DNA of 29,160 bases from Synechococcales cyanobacterium PMM_0073. Its GTDB lineage: Bacteria; Cyanobacteriota; Cyanobacteriia; Elainellales; Elainellaceae. The stretch is taken from NCBI GenBank assembly GCA_949127695.1, contig CASBQH010000319.1:1-29160 (forward strand), in the 5' to 3' direction. Shown one piece after another: positions 6,613 through 14,306 of the stretch (position 1 is its first letter; the number at the start of each line of letters is the position of its first letter). The position numbers were made by a program, and so were the translations under genes. The notes beneath the pieces were generated by a model. That model made no database searches, was not told the origin of the DNA, and was given only the letters and a program-made list of their open reading frames with translations.

Positions 6613-8649
6613 CTACCGACGCTGATGCCAAGCCTGAAGCTCGCGCTGAGCCGCATCATAGGCCGCGCTGTTGGCCGGAATCTGATTCGCAATCCCTATG
6701 GCATCGGTTAGGTTAAAGTCAGCCTGAGCCTGAGCCAGCCGCAATAGCTGGTAGCTCCACTGATCAACCATGCGGTCAGCTTCGGCGCGGGCTGAGTTGT
6801 CGTCAGGCACCTGATTGGCCATGTCAATGGCTGTGGCCAGCATAGCCGGACTGCCGATGCGGGCGGCATTGTAAGCCTGAGTCAGCTGATCTTCGCCCTG
6901 GTTTTGGCCGCGCCAGGTCTGAATTTCGGCCTGAGCCTCCTGGTAGAGGGCGCGGTCTGAGCCAATCTGCTCAGCCAGCCGAATGGCGGCCTCTCGGTTG
7001 CCTTGACGCGCCAGCTGACGGGCTTGAACCAGACGAGGCTGATCTTGCGTCTGCTGCAATTGCTCTGACCAGCGCTCAACTTCAGTCTCGGCTTCTGAGG
7101 CTAGCGCCCGCCCTGTGCCAATCTGCTGGGCAACGCGGATGGCTCCCGCCAAATCGCCGCTGCTGGCCAGCTGCCTTGCCCGATCGAGCTGCGGCTGATC
7201 TTGCGAACGCTGAATCTGGCTCGTCCATTCGTCAATCCGCTGACCGGCTTGGTTGTAGAGAGAACGTCCGGGACTAATCCGGCTGGCTTCGCTGATGGCG
7301 GCTTGCAGGTTGCCGCTGCTGGCCATTTGTTCGGCGCGGTCAAGATAGGGCTGATCTTCGGCGGTTTCAATTTGGGCTTGCCACTGCTGGATCGACTTTT
7401 CGGCCTGCTGGCGCAGCGGATTGCCATAAGGGATGCGCTGCGCTGCGGCAATAGCGGCGCTCAAATCTCCTGCCGCACCGGGCTGAGCCAGCTGCTTGGC
7501 CCGATCTAGCACGGCCACATCCTGAATTTCAGCCTGCCAGAGGCTGATTAGCAGCTGAGCTTTGCCGTAAAGTGGCCGATCGCGCTTGATTCGCTGTACG
7601 GCGACAATGGCGGCTTCTAGTCCTGGAACAGTGCCGCTCCAGGCTTGGGAATGCGCCTCGGCAATCATGTTAAAGTCGCGGATTTCATTCTGGAGCTTGG
7701 CCTTGTCGGGAATCTGGCCGGTGATCTTCAGCGCCTGGTCGTAATCGCGTCGATCCAGCGCGGCATCGGCTAAGTCAAGCATTGCTCGGCCAAATTTTGA
7801 GATCAGATCCTGGGCGCGCGAAAACAAGTAGCTCTCTGGCTGGATCTCTTCTATGAGCTTAATGGCCGCAACCAAGTTGGTTAGCCCGCCCTGATCGGAA
7901 AGCCCTTTGGCCTTGTCGATTTTGTTGCTGTCAAGCCGCGTAGTGGTGATCAGATCATTCAGCTCGCGGTATTTGGTGTTTTCCCAGAACTGGTTGCCAA
8001 TGCCCAATAGCTGGGTAGCAGTCTGAAACGCCTGCCGCAGATTCTGTTCTTTTAGCTCCCCTTCCGCTTGTTGATAGATCCCCTCTGCCTTACTCCAAAC
8101 AGCCTCCCACGCGCCAATTTTCGGCTCCACCTGCTGATAGACCGAGCTATCCTTGGGAATTTTTTTGGCGGTGGCAATCGCTTCCTTTAAGTCACCCGCC
8201 TGAAACGATTCTTCGCCCAGAGCCAGCATTTCGGTTGACCATTGCTGAATGTTGTGATTAATTTCTGGGCGCAGCGGGTGATCCTGCGGCAGCGCATCCA
8301 CCAGCGAAATGGCTCGCAGCAGATCTTTGGGCGTGCGTCTTTCGGCAGCCAGCTGAGCGCAATAGAGCCGCAGAGAGGCCGAAGCAGTTGGCCAAAAGAC
8401 AGCCGGACAGTCGGGGAGATTAGGCAACCTGAGCAGAGCGGTCGCCGATAGAATTCCCAGACCGCTAAAGACGATCACGGTTGCCCCTCCCCAAAACAGC
8501 CAGCTGCGAGGCAGGCGCAGGCGGCGGGATTTAGGCGCGTGAATTGGGGCAGCAGGACTCTCGGCAGCGGGCAAGCTGTCCTGTGGCGGCCTTACTCGCC
8601 GTTTGGCAGGCTGATTACGACGATCAGGCGTTCTGTAGTCTTCGGCCAT
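6613..8649 (-). CDS. Single-pass membrane protein with tandem ~52-residue helical repeats
   Basis: A 678-residue protein with a basic, proline-rich cytoplasmic N-terminus (about 1-48), one membrane segment near 49-70 (WLFWGGATVIVFSGLGILSA) and a long outside region of alpha-helical repeats. The repeats are clearest between residues 370 and 600. Each unit of roughly 52 residues contains QDQPxLDRARQLAxxG, then AIxxAxxI, then LYxxAxxxIxxW, a TPR/Sel1-like helix-turn-helix spacing with a conserved Trp. The sequence ends QAWHQRR. Proteins of this layout in cyanobacteria are sometimes labelled chromosome segregation ATPase, but no Walker A motif is visible, so I regard that name as wrong. A scaffold or envelope-binding role is likely; function unknown. 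Confidence 0.8.
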   Translation of the reverse strand: MAEDYRTPDRRNQPAKRRVRPPQDSLPAAESPAAPIHAPKSRRLRLPRSWLFWGGATVIVFSGLGILSATALLRLPNLPDCPAVFWPTASASLRLYCAQLAAERRTPKDLLRAISLVDALPQDHPLRPEINHNIQQWSTEMLALGEESFQAGDLKEAIATAKKIPKDSSVYQQVEPKIGAWEAVWSKAEGIYQQAEGELKEQNLRQAFQTATQLLGIGNQFWENTKYRELNDLITTTRLDSNKIDKAKGLSDQGGLTNLVAAIKLIEEIQPESYLFSRAQDLISKFGRAMLDLADAALDRRDYDQALKITGQIPDKAKLQNEIRDFNMIAEAHSQAWSGTVPGLEAAIVAVQRIKRDRPLYGKAQLLISLWQAEIQDVAVLDRAKQLAQPGAAGDLSAAIAAAQRIPYGNPLRQQAEKSIQQWQAQIETAEDQPYLDRAEQMASSGNLQAAISEASRISPGRSLYNQAGQRIDEWTSQIQRSQDQPQLDRARQLASSGDLAGAIRVAQQIGTGRALASEAETEVERWSEQLQQTQDQPRLVQARQLARQGNREAAIRLAEQIGSDRALYQEAQAEIQTWRGQNQGEDQLTQAYNAARIGSPAMLATAIDMANQVPDDNSARAEADRMVDQWSYQLLRLAQAQADFNLTDAIGIANQIPANSAAYDAAQRELQAWHQRR

Positions 8650-8778
8650 AGCTTACCCCAATCAGCTGATCCCAACCATCCAGCAACTCTCAGCAAAAGT
8701 AAAGAATAACAGCTGACATCCTACTCCTGAATCTGGCGAAATGACAGATTTTGAGGGAAGCAACCGATAAACTTTACC

Positions 8779-10572
8779 TCAGCCCTGATTCAGACCCTGA
8801 TTCAGACTGGCCAGCGATGCCCCCATCCATCCAGCAAAATTGCGAGACTGCGCCTCAGAGGGCGCTTCCACGGCCACTAGCTGATAGCTCTTAGGGCGCG
8901 GTGCGGCCAGCCTCACCGAGTAGCTGCGAAGCTCGTCTTGATGAAACAGCGTGAGCTGAATTGTATCTTGGGGCTGGTAGTTGTTCAAGCGCTCGGCCAG
9001 CTGAGATCCTTTCACCCGGAGGCCGTCAATCGCCAGCAGCTCATCGTCTGGGTCAATCCCGGCCTGTTGGGCAGGAGAGCCAAACTCGACAAAGCGAATC
9101 AGATTGCGACTCCCCTCAGCCATTGTCAGCCCCAGATAAGGCGGTGCATTATCGGTGCTTTCGGGCAAAATTCGCAGCCCAAACGGCTCTAGATATTGCT
9201 CCAGCGGCAGCTCCAGCGTGCTATTTAGACAATGTTCAAACAGCACGCTCAGCTCAATCCCGGCTACCGATTCAATTGCCGCTTGCAGCTGCTCCGGCGT
9301 GAAGCCAACTTCGGGTTGGCCAAACTGCTGCCAGAGCTGCCGCAGCACGTCATCCAGCGAGCGGCGGTTCTCATGTCTGGCTCGAATCAGCAGATCCAAG
9401 ATCAGGGAGAACATTTCACCCTTGAGATAGTAAGAAATCTGATTGTTGTCGCTGTTGCTGTCGCGGCGGTAGAGCTTGATCCAGGCGTCAAAGCTAGACT
9501 CGCCCAGCATCTGCACCTGCCGACCGGGCGTGGTCAAATAGCGGCTGATTTCTTTGCCCAGCAGCTTGATCCCGGTTTGGGCGTCATAGATGCCGGCGCG
9601 CAGCGGCAGCATCACGTCGTAGTAGCTGGTGGTACCTTCGCTAAACCAGAGCGAAGGCGTATAGTTTTCGGCGTCATAGTCAAAAACTTCTAGCCCTTTA
9701 GGACGAATCCGCTTGACGTTCCAGAGGTGGAAAAACTCATGCGCCACCAGCTGCATAAACCGCTGATAGCCTTCTTCTGAGCGGAAGCTAAAGCGCGGAT
9801 AGATCAAGGCGCAAGAATCTTTATGCTCTAGCCCGCCGAAGCCCTGAGCCGTCTGGTGCAGAATGAACAGATACTGCTCGTAGGGCAAGCCGCCGAAGAT
9901 TTCGGCCTCGACCTGAATAATTTTCTGGGTGTCGGCGACAATCCGGGCTGGATTGGTATTGCCCTGTCCCCAAATCACCAGCTGATGCGGCTTGCCCAAC
10001 GATTCAAACTCATAGCGCTGGTGCAGGCCAATTTCAAACGGTGAATCGACCAGCTGATCAAAATTAGCGGCCTCGAAGCTGTTGACCTGATCTGGCACGG
10101 GCGGCAGCGCGGTGGCAATTTGCCAATCTGGCGGCGGCTGTATGGTGACTCGGATCGGCTGCTGCTGCCATCCGGGCAGATAGAAAAACAGCGCCGCGCC
10201 GTTGAAGAAAGCATGGCTGGCGTCTAGGTGATTGGTGCGTACCGTCAGCTCATTGGCAAACACCTGGTAGCGCAGCGTCACCTCGCTCACGCCCGCGGTC
10301 TCAATCTGCCAGTGGTTTTTGGCCAGCTTCCGCCAGCGCTGCTGCGGCTGACAAACCTGAAAGTTTTGGACATGCCGCGCATATTCGCGCACCAGATAAG
10401 ATCCGGGTGTCCAGACAGGCATTTTTAAGTCGAGCTGCGGCGCGTTCCAACCGCTGACTTGCAGCGTCACCTCCAGCAGATGAGACTCTGGCTGCGGCAT
10501 TGCCACCCAATAATGCAGGCTGAGACGCGGTTGAACTGCAATAACCGGGCGGATTTGGGTGGTTTCTGTCAT
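8779..10572 (-). CDS. M61 family metallopeptidase with PDZ domain
   Basis: Zinc aminopeptidase-type protein of 597 residues. The order is an N-terminal beta domain (1-180), a thermolysin-like catalytic domain with GGLEH (246-250), HEFFHLWNVKR (zinc motif HExxH at 278-282) and WFSEG with Glu312 as probable third ligand, a helical region, and a C-terminal PDZ domain (about 475-560; LGLTMAEG, GSPAQQAGIDPDDELLAIDG). The best-known family member is glycyl aminopeptidase of Sphingomonas. No signal peptide is seen, so a cytoplasmic location is likely. All catalytic residues seem present. The C-terminus ends LNQGLNQG, encoded by a perfect 12-bp duplication. Confidence 0.95.
   Translation of the reverse strand: MTETTQIRPVIAVQPRLSLHYWVAMPQPESHLLEVTLQVSGWNAPQLDLKMPVWTPGSYLVREYARHVQNFQVCQPQQRWRKLAKNHWQIETAGVSEVTLRYQVFANELTVRTNHLDASHAFFNGAALFFYLPGWQQQPIRVTIQPPPDWQIATALPPVPDQVNSFEAANFDQLVDSPFEIGLHQRYEFESLGKPHQLVIWGQGNTNPARIVADTQKIIQVEAEIFGGLPYEQYLFILHQTAQGFGGLEHKDSCALIYPRFSFRSEEGYQRFMQLVAHEFFHLWNVKRIRPKGLEVFDYDAENYTPSLWFSEGTTSYYDVMLPLRAGIYDAQTGIKLLGKEISRYLTTPGRQVQMLGESSFDAWIKLYRRDSNSDNNQISYYLKGEMFSLILDLLIRARHENRRSLDDVLRQLWQQFGQPEVGFTPEQLQAAIESVAGIELSVLFEHCLNSTLELPLEQYLEPFGLRILPESTDNAPPYLGLTMAEGSRNLIRFVEFGSPAQQAGIDPDDELLAIDGLRVKGSQLAERLNNYQPQDTIQLTLFHQDELRSYSVRLAAPRPKSYQLVAVEAPSEAQSRNFAGWMGASLASLNQGLNQG
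8783..8806. repeat. 12-bp perfect tandem duplication at the 3' end of the M61 gene
   Basis: CCCTGATTCAGA occurs twice (8783-8794 and 8795-8806). On the minus strand it encodes the repeated LNQG at the protein's extreme C-terminus, so it is in frame and tolerated. Confidence 0.9.
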
Positions 10573-10663
10573 GGTGAATCAACTGGTAACTGGGCGAGTG
10601 ATTAGGCGTGGTTCAACCCTATCAGCTCTCGCCCAAATTCGACAATTTGATCAGGCAGCCTGA

Positions 10664-11347
10664 CTAGCTGCGTCCAGCAATATGGTTCAGCTGCTTCAGA
10701 TGCACCATATAAATCGCCTGCCGCCCCGGCGCGATCCGAATCCAGCCTTTGCTGACCAGCTTTTCCATAATTTTGGTGGCTTCTTCCACTGTAATGTCGC
10801 TGACATCTGCCAGATCTTTAGCCGAAATGTTGTAGATTTCGGTGCCATGTTCGCTAGGCGATCCGTAGCTTTCGCCCAGCGTCACCAGCGTATTTACCAG
10901 CTTGATCGCAGGCGGCTGATGACGCAGCTGAAACCGATAGTTGGTCTGGCGCAGGCGACGCACCATCAGCTGTAGCATCCGGTGATGCAGCTGCGAGTCG
11001 CGAAACAGAGTTTGGATGAAGCGCTGCGCCGAAATGCTGAACAGATGCACCGCCGAGAGCGCTACCACATCAGTTGAGCGGGGCGACTCGTCTAAGATCG
11101 CCATCTCACCAAAAAAATCGCCCTGCCCCAAAATCGCCAGCGTATTCACCTCTTCGCCGCCATGCCGCCGTACCTTCACCCAGCCTGACTCGATGAAGTA
11201 CACGGCGTTGCCCCAGGCATCTTCCATCAGCACGGCGCGGTCGGCAGGATAGTCATGCTCAACCGCGATTGAGAGCAGCCAGTCAATCGTCTCAGGGCTG
11301 GCTGCATTAAACAGTGGAAAAAGTTCGCTAAAGGCAGCGGTCTGCAT
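10664..11347 (-). CDS. Crp/Fnr-family transcriptional regulator
   Basis: A 227-residue regulator starting MQTAAFSELFPLF at the ATG at 11347; an in-frame TTG at 11374 would add nine residues but fits the family less well. The N-terminal cyclic-nucleotide-binding domain spans about 8-125. Its pocket FFGEMAILDESPRSTDVVA keeps the Gly-Glu (80-81) and Arg-Ser (90-91) that contact cAMP in E. coli CRP, so ligand binding is possible. A dimerisation helix and a C-terminal winged helix (about 145-220) follow. The recognition helix reads DITVEEATKIMEKLVSKGWI: Glu189 is kept, but the CRP Arg180 and Arg185 positions appear as Val and Lys, suggesting a different DNA target. It is flanked by the M61 and cysteine desulfurase genes. 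Confidence 0.9.
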   Translation of the reverse strand: MQTAAFSELFPLFNAASPETIDWLLSIAVEHDYPADRAVLMEDAWGNAVYFIESGWVKVRRHGGEEVNTLAILGQGDFFGEMAILDESPRSTDVVALSAVHLFSISAQRFIQTLFRDSQLHHRMLQLMVRRLRQTNYRFQLRHQPPAIKLVNTLVTLGESYGSPSEHGTEIYNISAKDLADVSDITVEEATKIMEKLVSKGWIRIAPGRQAIYMVHLKQLNHIAGRS

Positions 11348-11494
11348 GTGGGCGCTTAAAAATGAGGAAATCAAATTGAGGGAGCGGTGAGGCTAGGGCA
11401 GACAGTCAAAACCCGTCTTAGTAAAAGTCGCTGTCCAAACATATTACCCAGAAAACCATCAGAGCTGCACTCCAACTTTTTGGGCTCAATCGGT

Positions 11495-12655
11495 TCAGCA
11501 GAGCGACAGCCTCGGCGACAATCGTTCAATCACTTGCTTCAAGGCGATTACCGTCCAGTCAATATCAGCCTGGGTTGTGCTCTGCCCCAGCGACAGCCGA
11601 ATCCCAGATTTGGCGGCTCGCTCGCTATATCCCATTGCCAGCAAGGCAGGGCTAGGCAAGAGCTTGCCGCTGTTGCAGGCTGAGCCAGAGCTGATGCCAA
11701 TTCCGGCCAAATTTAGCTGCCGCACCAGCGTTTTGCCGCTGATCTGCTCGCCGTCGGCGGAGCGCAGGTAGAAGCTGGCGTGATGCGGCAGCCTATGCCA
11801 GCGATCGCCTGTCACGGCTAGGGCTTCCAGATTATCCAATTGATCAAACAGCGAGTCGCGCAGCCGAGTCAAGCGCAGTGCTTCCAGACTGATTTCCTGC
11901 TCAGCCAGCGCGGCGGCCAGCCCAAAGCCCGCGATGTTCGGCAATGCCTGCGTCCCAGATCGCTCGCCCCACTCCTGACCACCGCCCGCCAGCAGCGGTA
12001 CTAGCTCAATTCCAGCGCGGCGATAGAGTGCCCCGGCTCCCTGCGGCCCATAGAGCTTGTGGCTAGAAACCGAGAGCAGATCGACCGGTAAAGTTTGCAG
12101 ATCAATCGGCAAGCGTCCAGCCACCTGCACAGCGTCGGTATGAAACAAAGCTCCATGCGCCCGCGCTAGCTGCCCCAGCGCCTGAATCGGCTGAAGCGTT
12201 CCCACCTCGCTCTGGCCGTAGATCACCGAAACCAGCGCCGTATCGGGCATCAAGGCCGCCTGTAAATCGAGCGGATCGACTCGCCCTGATTGATCCACCG
12301 GCAGACGAGTGACGCGCCAACCCTGCTGCTCCAGCCTCCGGACTGGCTCTGAAACCGCAGAATGCTCAACGCTAGAAATCACCATATGCTGGGGCTGGGC
12401 ATACCGTCTGGCCACCCCCAAAATCGCCAGGTTGTTTGACTCTGTGCCGCCAGAGGTGAAGAGGATGGTTTCGGGTGAGCTGTTGAGCAGACTGGCAACC
12501 TGTATTCGAGATCGCTCCAGCACAGTTGCGGCTCTAGCGCCCCAGTCATGCAGGCTAGAAGGATTGCCCCACTGCTCGGCCAAGACAGACTGCATCAGCG
12601 CAATCACTTCGGCGCGAGGAGGTGTTGTAGCGCTGTGATCTAAATAAATTTGCAT
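11495..12655 (-). CDS. Cysteine desulfurase, NifS/IscS family
   Basis: PLP-dependent class V aminotransferase-fold enzyme of 386 residues that takes sulfur from L-cysteine for Fe-S clusters and other thio-cofactors. It shows YLDHSATTP at the N-terminus, SGGTESNN (68-75), His99 that stacks on PLP, FHTDAVQ with Asp174, SSHKLYGPQG with the Schiff-base Lys200, and the mobile-loop Cys327 in SSGSACNSGK. The loop that reads NNE(V/I)G in IscS is GQSEVG here (147-152), so the Asn that contacts the PLP hydroxyl is replaced by Ser149. Cyanobacteria carry several paralogues, so I give no gene symbol. It is not next to other Fe-S assembly genes. One perfect HIP1 octamer lies inside it. Confidence 0.95.
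   Translation of the reverse strand: MQIYLDHSATTPPRAEVIALMQSVLAEQWGNPSSLHDWGARAATVLERSRIQVASLLNSSPETILFTSGGTESNNLAILGVARRYAQPQHMVISSVEHSAVSEPVRRLEQQGWRVTRLPVDQSGRVDPLDLQAALMPDTALVSVIYGQSEVGTLQPIQALGQLARAHGALFHTDAVQVAGRLPIDLQTLPVDLLSVSSHKLYGPQGAGALYRRAGIELVPLLAGGGQEWGERSGTQALPNIAGFGLAAALAEQEISLEALRLTRLRDSLFDQLDNLEALAVTGDRWHRLPHHASFYLRSADGEQISGKTLVRQLNLAGIGISSGSACNSGKLLPSPALLAMGYSERAAKSGIRLSLGQSTTQADIDWTVIALKQVIERLSPRLSLC
11801..11808. repeat. HIP1 octamer GCGATCGC
   Basis: The highly iterated palindrome common in many cyanobacteria. This is the only perfect copy I found in the window, inside the cysteine desulfurase gene. Confidence 0.8.
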
Positions 12656-12693
12656 AGCGACCCAGGCGGAAAAAGGTGGGCTAAAAGCGCGAG

Positions 12694-12725
12694 TTAAAAG
12701 TCGTTGAAGTTAAAAGTCGTCGAAG
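12694..12725. repeat. 16-bp tandem duplication spanning an FHA gene stop codon
   Basis: TTAAAAGTCGTTGAAG (12694-12709) and TTAAAAGTCGTCGAAG (12710-12725) match at 15 of 16 positions. On the minus strand each unit ends in TTTTAA. The inner copy encodes the final residues and stop codon of the FHA protein and the outer copy lies in its 3' untranslated region. Confidence 0.9.
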
Positions 12726-13186
12726 TCAAAGCTGGCTTCAGTTGGCTCGATCTTAGAGTCATCCAGTTCAGAGACTTCGTCTAGAGCGGGACGACTGGTA
12801 ATTTCAGTCGGCAGCGCTGGCTCTTCAGCACGCTGATGCCCCATTAGGTTTGCAGGCATGGTCTCCAGCATCTCGCGATAGGCGGCTTCACCAATTCGCA
12901 CCTGGATATTAGGGCCAGAGCGGGCGAGACGAATCACAGCTCCATCCATCAGGGCGGTTTGATTAATCCGTTTGCCGTCTAGATAGGTGCCGTTGGTGCC
13001 CAAATTGGTGACTTCCCAGGTCAAGCCACTGCGCCGCAGCTCGACATGCCGTCGCGACACCACAGCGCTGTACAGAATCACCTGGTTATCTGTGGCTCGC
13101 CCAATGCGGATCACAGACTCATGGGGAAACGTCCAGAGCTGAACTGGAATTTGCTTAATCGGGTGCAGCAGAGAGAGAATGATCAC
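12710..13186 (-). CDS. FHA-domain protein
   Basis: A 158-residue protein with one forkhead-associated domain at about 22-98. It includes IRIGRATDNQVIL, the SRRHVEL segment, and NLGTNGTYLDGKRI, the residues that bind phosphothreonine peptides. A 50-residue acidic tail follows (EVSELDDSKIEPTEASFDFDDF). It begins at a GTG (13186); no better ATG is seen. FHA proteins read Ser/Thr-kinase signalling, but no kinase gene is in the window. It is 130 bases downstream of the FraH-like gene on the same strand, so the two FHA proteins may be co-expressed. The last codons lie in a 16-bp tandem duplication. Confidence 0.92.
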   Translation of the reverse strand: MIILSLLHPIKQIPVQLWTFPHESVIRIGRATDNQVILYSAVVSRRHVELRRSGLTWEVTNLGTNGTYLDGKRINQTALMDGAVIRLARSGPNIQVRIGEAAYREMLETMPANLMGHQRAEEPALPTEITSRPALDEVSELDDSKIEPTEASFDFDDF

Positions 13187-13268
13187 ACAGGCACTATACG
13201 TTAGAAGCTGTTTTTAGACTACAGAGCCGCCGCTAGATTGCCAGAAGCGTCAGCCTCTTTATATCCTA

Positions 13269-13298
13269 TGCTGTCTGGTGCTGTCTGGCGCTTTCTAG
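13269..13298. repeat. 10-bp tandem repeat between the two FHA genes
   Basis: TGCTGTCTGG occurs twice without mismatch (13269-13278, 13279-13288), followed by a degenerate third unit, CGCTTTCTAG (13289-13298). Confidence 0.8.
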
Positions 13299-13316
13299 TC
13301 GCCAACCCACGCAGCC

Positions 13317-14084
13317 TTAAGACATTTGGAACAAAAAGGTAACTTTATCGCCCTTGCCGAGCGCAATTCGATCGCCGGGGCGCAGACGGTGGCGATTGCC
13401 GCTGGGCAAGGGCGCATTGTTAATGTAGGTACCATTTGAGCTGCCCACATCTTCAATGTAGTAAATATCGCCTTCGACTCGGATATCGGCATGAATCCGC
13501 GAGACAATTTCAGAATGCGGATAGCCCGAAACATCGACATCAGGCGGGATGCGGTCGTTGGGCTTGCCCAGATGAATCACCGCCAGCGTGCTGGGTAGCT
13601 CGACTAGGCTGTTGGTCTGCACATGCAGCAGCTGGGCAGACTGCGTTTGCAGCTGGGTTTGGGAGGCGCTAGAAGAGCTTGGCGCAGCAGGGGCAAGGGC
13701 AAAATCTGGCTCCATAGCAGGTGCAACCTCCGGGCTAGCTTCGGGTGGATCAGGGAGATTAATCTGTGGTAGTTCAGGCGGAGATTGTTCAGGCTGGGGT
13801 GCTTCAGGCTGCATAGATAAAGCTAGGGGGGGAATGCTGAGTTTGGCTGAGTCAGGTGCAAAATTTGGTGCAAAACTCTCAACAGCCGCCGATGGCTCGC
13901 CTGCGAGAGCAGATGCTTTAGCGGCCTGGATATTGAAGCCACATTGACCGCAAAAACTGGCGTCCGTCTGCACCGCTGCGCCGCAGTTTGGGCAAGAAGT
14001 CATGGCTGGGAGCGGTGTGTAGCAAGCTTCGCACTGAGTTGCCGCCTCCGGGTTCTGATGACTGCAATTGGGACAAACAATCAT
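13317..14084 (-). CDS. fraH: FraH-like zinc-ribbon/FHA protein
   Basis: A 255-residue protein with three parts. Residues 1-52 hold two zinc-ribbon halves, CPNC/CEAC and CPNC/CGQC. Residues 53-150 are a low-complexity Pro/Ala/Glu linker. Residues 150-255 form an FHA domain with VSGYPHSEIVSRIHADI, DVGSSNGTYINNAPL and GDRIALG. This order matches FraH of Anabaena sp. PCC 7120, which is needed for filament integrity and heterocyst membrane arrangement. Relatives exist in strains without heterocysts, so the role here may be in cell-cell or envelope organisation. The symbol rests on domain order and is tentative. It starts at ATG 14084, with a 222-bp spacer to pgl. Confidence 0.8.
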   Translation of the reverse strand: MIVCPNCSHQNPEAATQCEACYTPLPAMTSCPNCGAAVQTDASFCGQCGFNIQAAKASALAGEPSAAVESFAPNFAPDSAKLSIPPLALSMQPEAPQPEQSPPELPQINLPDPPEASPEVAPAMEPDFALAPAAPSSSSASQTQLQTQSAQLLHVQTNSLVELPSTLAVIHLGKPNDRIPPDVDVSGYPHSEIVSRIHADIRVEGDIYYIEDVGSSNGTYINNAPLPSGNRHRLRPGDRIALGKGDKVTFLFQMS

Positions 14085-14230
14085 GCAACTTCTTCCTCAA
14101 GCCTCGACGGGTGGTGAACTAAACTGCAAATAGCCATAGGTGGCAAATACCACTAAAAAGCACAATACGCCAATTTGTGCTGCTATCGCATCATCTGCCT
14201 GCTATATCCAGCATTTGGTCTGTTAAATCA

Positions 14231-14260
14231 GACTAAATTGAACTAAATTGAAACTGAATT
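14231..14260. repeat. 10-bp tandem repeat upstream of the fraH-like gene
   Basis: GACTAAATTG (14231-14240), AACTAAATTG (14241-14250) and a degenerate AAACTGAATT (14251-14260) lie in the pgl/fraH spacer. A separate 6-bp stem, GCACAA/TTGTGC, lies at 14160-14180. Confidence 0.7.
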
Positions 14261-14306
14261 TTGGCAACTACAGCTTGTGACTCACCGATTCCTTAAAATA
14301 AGTTGC

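Noticed and set aside
9232..9693. A 153-codon open frame antisense to the M61 gene
   Set aside because: It is a shadow of a well-conserved metallopeptidase domain, with no start signal or recognisable motif.
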